The notes below the pieces were generated by a model. That model made no database searches and was not told where the DNA came from. It saw nothing but the letters and a program-made list of their open reading frames with translations. DNA of 24,520 nucleotides from a virus, in the IMG/VR virus record IMGVR_UViG_3300026268_000226, positions 1 through 24,520 of that record; one strand, written 5' to 3'. The position numbers and the translations under genes were made by a program. Below are positions 22,571-24,520 of this stretch, piece after piece (the first letter of the stretch is position 1; each line of letters opens with the position of its first letter).

Positions 22571-23458
22571 ATGGCAGTAAGACAAATATTACCAGAACAA
22601 ACGTTAGAAACGTTAAGACTAGAGTTTAATGCTTTGGCGGCTGATGATTTTGGCGATATAGGAACGTTAGACTCTTCAATGTCAGCAACAACTGTTATTG
22701 GTGCAGTTAATGAATTAGCTGGTCAAATATTTTCTGCTGCTGGTTGGAAGATGGAAGACGCCACTTCAACTGTACAAACAGTTGGTGCAGGTCAAACAGC
22801 TAGATTTCTTGGAACATCAAACCAAATAAATGCTGTTGTATCTGTTCCAGATATATTAACAATGTCATTAACAGATGATGTATCTATTACAACTTCTGTA
22901 TCAGCTCCGACTGTAAATGCAGGTAATTTAACTTTATCAAGTGGTTATATTACAGACTCAAGTGGTTATGTAAACTTTGATAACGAAAATATACAAACAA
23001 CTGCTGAAGTATCTGGTGGTACAGGTACTTTTGGAACAGTTGTAGGTACAGGTGGAACTCATACATTAGGAACAATTCAAGTTTCTGGTAATCAAATTTC
23101 ATCTACAGATTCTACTGAATTAATTATTAATGATAGCTTACGAGTTTTAGGAAATATTTTAGTAAATCAAATTGGTACTTTATCAGGAGACCAAATTACT
23201 ATATCTAATTCTTTATTGATAGGTCAAAATAAATCTATCTTTTTTGAAGGTGCAACAAATGATAGTTTTGAAACAAATTTAACTGTAGTTGATCCAACAA
23301 GTGACCAAATAGTATCACTTCCTGACGCAACAGGAACAGTTGCTTTAACAAACACAACAGGATATGCGACTGGTAGTATTTTTACTGCTTCAGTATCTTT
23401 AGTAATATACAATTCAGCAGGGGTAGCGCAAAAGACGATTGTTGGTAGTGCGAGTTAG
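22571..23458 (+). CDS. Tail-fibre-like structural protein, 295 residues
   Basis: The N-terminal part (ILPEQTLETLRLEFNALAAD, residues 6-25, then MSATTVIGAVNELAGQIFSA at 38-57) is an attachment-type helix region seen in fibre proteins of T4-like marine phages. The rest is low-complexity, Thr/Ser/Gly/Val-rich beta structure, with SNSLLIGQNKSIFFEGATND and LPDATGTVALTNTTG near the end, typical of phage fibre shafts. No enzymatic motif is visible. It is probably a short tail fibre or part of one. AGTAAA is a poor ribosome binding site, so coupling to the preceding gene is likely. Confidence 0.72.
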   Translation: MAVRQILPEQTLETLRLEFNALAADDFGDIGTLDSSMSATTVIGAVNELAGQIFSAAGWKMEDATSTVQTVGAGQTARFLGTSNQINAVVSVPDILTMSLTDDVSITTSVSAPTVNAGNLTLSSGYITDSSGYVNFDNENIQTTAEVSGGTGTFGTVVGTGGTHTLGTIQVSGNQISSTDSTELIINDSLRVLGNILVNQIGTLSGDQITISNSLLIGQNKSIFFEGATNDSFETNLTVVDPTSDQIVSLPDATGTVALTNTTGYATGSIFTASVSLVIYNSAGVAQKTIVGSAS

Positions 23459-23469
23459 GGGTATTAATT

Positions 23470-24399
23470 ATGGCTATACGAGCTCCTCTATATTATAGCG
23501 CAGGCAATTTGAAAGAAATGACTTCTGCCGAAGTCAATGAAATTGTTTCACAATCAATCTATCAATATTCATTAGCGCCATCTGTTTCATTATCAGTAGT
23601 TAATTCTGGTGGTAATATAGGATCAATAACAGATACAAGACAACAAGCAGGTGTTGTGTCAACAGACGCTTCATCTTTTCCACCTGAATCAACAACAGCA
23701 GAACCTTCAACTGTAACTGTTACCTACGATAAAGTAAGTCAAACTGTAACCTCTGGTTCAGCGCCAACTGATTCAGGAAAAACTTGGCCTTGTTATAGAA
23801 CAGCAACTAATAATATTCAAGCAATGTCATTGCAAGATGTTAAAGATACTTTTATTCATCCTGCGATAGATTTATTAGTAAGTGCAAGTTTAGGAACAGA
23901 CCAAGGTGGAACGTATCATATTAATACTTCAAATAGTGTTGCAGGTTCTACTTTAGTTAATGGAACACCAATTTATGTAAATACTCAAGCAGATACTTCT
24001 CAATATTCAGCAGGAACAATTGGAGACCACGCATTGGATAATCCTACAACAATTCAAAATTATTATTTACATAGATTAGATGGTAATAATCAATCTACAC
24101 TAACACCACTTTACATTACTGCTGGAAATGATTTAAGAGAATATGTAATAGCAGATTTTAATACTTTAATAGGCAATGCTCTTAAAAATACAGCAGCTGC
24201 TTCAGTAGATGGATATAAAATAACTTACAGTTATTCATCAGGAACAAATAGAGGTTCTGGTATGGCAGATACAATCTTGACAGGTTCAGGAGATTATCAA
24301 CAAAGATATGTAAATACAGATGATTATAGAGCGCAAGAATTTCCAAATGGTTCTGCTTCAACAGCAAACACTTGGTTTTTGAAAATAAACAAGAGTTAA
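23470..24399 (+). CDS. Virion structural protein, 309 residues
   Basis: It begins MAIRAPLYYSAGNLKEMTSA, a short start common in structural proteins of T4-like marine phages. NNIQAMSLQDVKDTFIHPAI (about 117-136) and YLHRLDG (about 199-205) look like conserved ordered segments, and the C-terminus ends ASTANTWFLKINKS. No membrane segment or enzyme motif is seen. An AGGGG ribosome binding site (23457-23461) precedes the ATG. It follows the fibre-like gene and closes the tail module before the sugar-nucleotide gene, so a tail or fibre component is likely; the exact role is unknown. Confidence 0.7.
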   Translation: MAIRAPLYYSAGNLKEMTSAEVNEIVSQSIYQYSLAPSVSLSVVNSGGNIGSITDTRQQAGVVSTDASSFPPESTTAEPSTVTVTYDKVSQTVTSGSAPTDSGKTWPCYRTATNNIQAMSLQDVKDTFIHPAIDLLVSASLGTDQGGTYHINTSNSVAGSTLVNGTPIYVNTQADTSQYSAGTIGDHALDNPTTIQNYYLHRLDGNNQSTLTPLYITAGNDLREYVIADFNTLIGNALKNTAAASVDGYKITYSYSSGTNRGSGMADTILTGSGDYQQRYVNTDDYRAQEFPNGSASTANTWFLKINKS

Positions 24400-24415
24400 A
24401 CAATGAGAATTTATT

Positions 24416-24520
24416 ATGAAAATATTATTAACTGGTTCTGATGGATTTATAGGAAAAAATCTAAAGGCATATTTAGAAGTAAGACATCATACTATTATTG
24501 AGATAGACCGTAATAGTGGT
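24416..24520 (+). CDS. NAD-dependent epimerase/dehydratase, partial (5' end)
   Basis: The last 105 bases encode MKILLTGSDGFIGKNLKAYL and continue open to the end of the window. TGSDGFIGKNL is the Gly-rich nucleotide-binding loop (T-G-x-x-G-x-x-G) of extended short-chain dehydrogenases that act on nucleotide sugars (epimerases, dehydratases, reductases), and the acidic position after the second strand (IIEIDRN) fits NAD binding. Only 35 residues are visible, so the substrate cannot be assigned. It is placed after the fibre genes, where phages often carry sugar-modification genes. Confidence 0.75.
   Translation, partial: MKILLTGSDGFIGKNLKAYLEVRHHTIIEIDRNSG

Noticed and set aside
24403-24441. 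12-codon ORF between the last structural gene and the epimerase
   Set aside because: Very short and overlaps the epimerase start; no ribosome binding site of its own distinguishes it from chance.
1-24520. tRNA genes, CRISPR arrays, insertion sequences and integrase or attachment sites
   Set aside because: No cloverleaf-like GC-rich segments, no regularly spaced short repeats, no transposase or recombinase motifs were seen; the only clear repeats are the 32-bp leader unit and the 78-bp fibre repeat.

Overview
This window looks like part of the genome of a T4-like (myovirus) tailed phage from an AT-rich marine environment. The evidence is a run of baseplate genes homologous to T4 gp25, gp6 and gp8 in conserved order, a PAAR spike-tip protein, a DUF4815-type 2023-residue structural protein, several tail-fibre-like proteins, and eight exact copies of the T4-family late promoter box TATAAATA. 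Very low GC, dense packing and many 1-15 nt gene overlaps fit phages of streamlined marine bacteria. A SAR11 (Pelagibacter-like) host is my guess; a cyanobacterial host is not excluded. No host marker in the window decides this.

Layout. Positions 1-173 hold the start of a minus-strand gene that leaves the window. Positions 174-294 are a divergent promoter region. Positions 323-1670 hold a chain of small, mostly unrecognised genes. Positions 1670-6161 are the striking part: a tightly coupled accessory cassette encoding an Fe(II)/2-oxoglutarate-type oxygenase, coproporphyrinogen III oxidase (HemF), a U32-peptidase-like protein with a four-Cys cluster, a DUF454/YbaN membrane protein and porphobilinogen synthase (HemB). 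After a separate late promoter come a small Cys-containing protein and an aspartyl/asparaginyl-hydroxylase-like oxygenase. Two heme-pathway enzymes with intact active sites in one phage operon suggest that infection alters tetrapyrrole synthesis. Positions 6158-7366 hold a minus-strand two-helix membrane protein with a sigma70-like promoter, a small lipoprotein, a Cys-rich small protein, an unknown protein and a full-length ribosomal protein bL12 homologue.

From 7363 to 24399 the window is the virion tail module: a short membrane peptide, PAAR tip, gp25, gp6, a large structural protein, a fibre-like protein with a probable cupredoxin (type-1 copper-like) domain, gp8, the DUF4815 giant, a 71-residue coiled-coil protein and two more fibre/structural proteins. 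Late promoters precede gp25, the cupredoxin fibre and gp8. Positions 24416-24520 start a nucleotide-sugar epimerase/dehydratase that runs off the end, probably the beginning of a surface-glycan gene group.

No tRNA, CRISPR array, insertion sequence or integrase was recognised. All family assignments come from reading conserved motifs by eye; none was checked by a database search.
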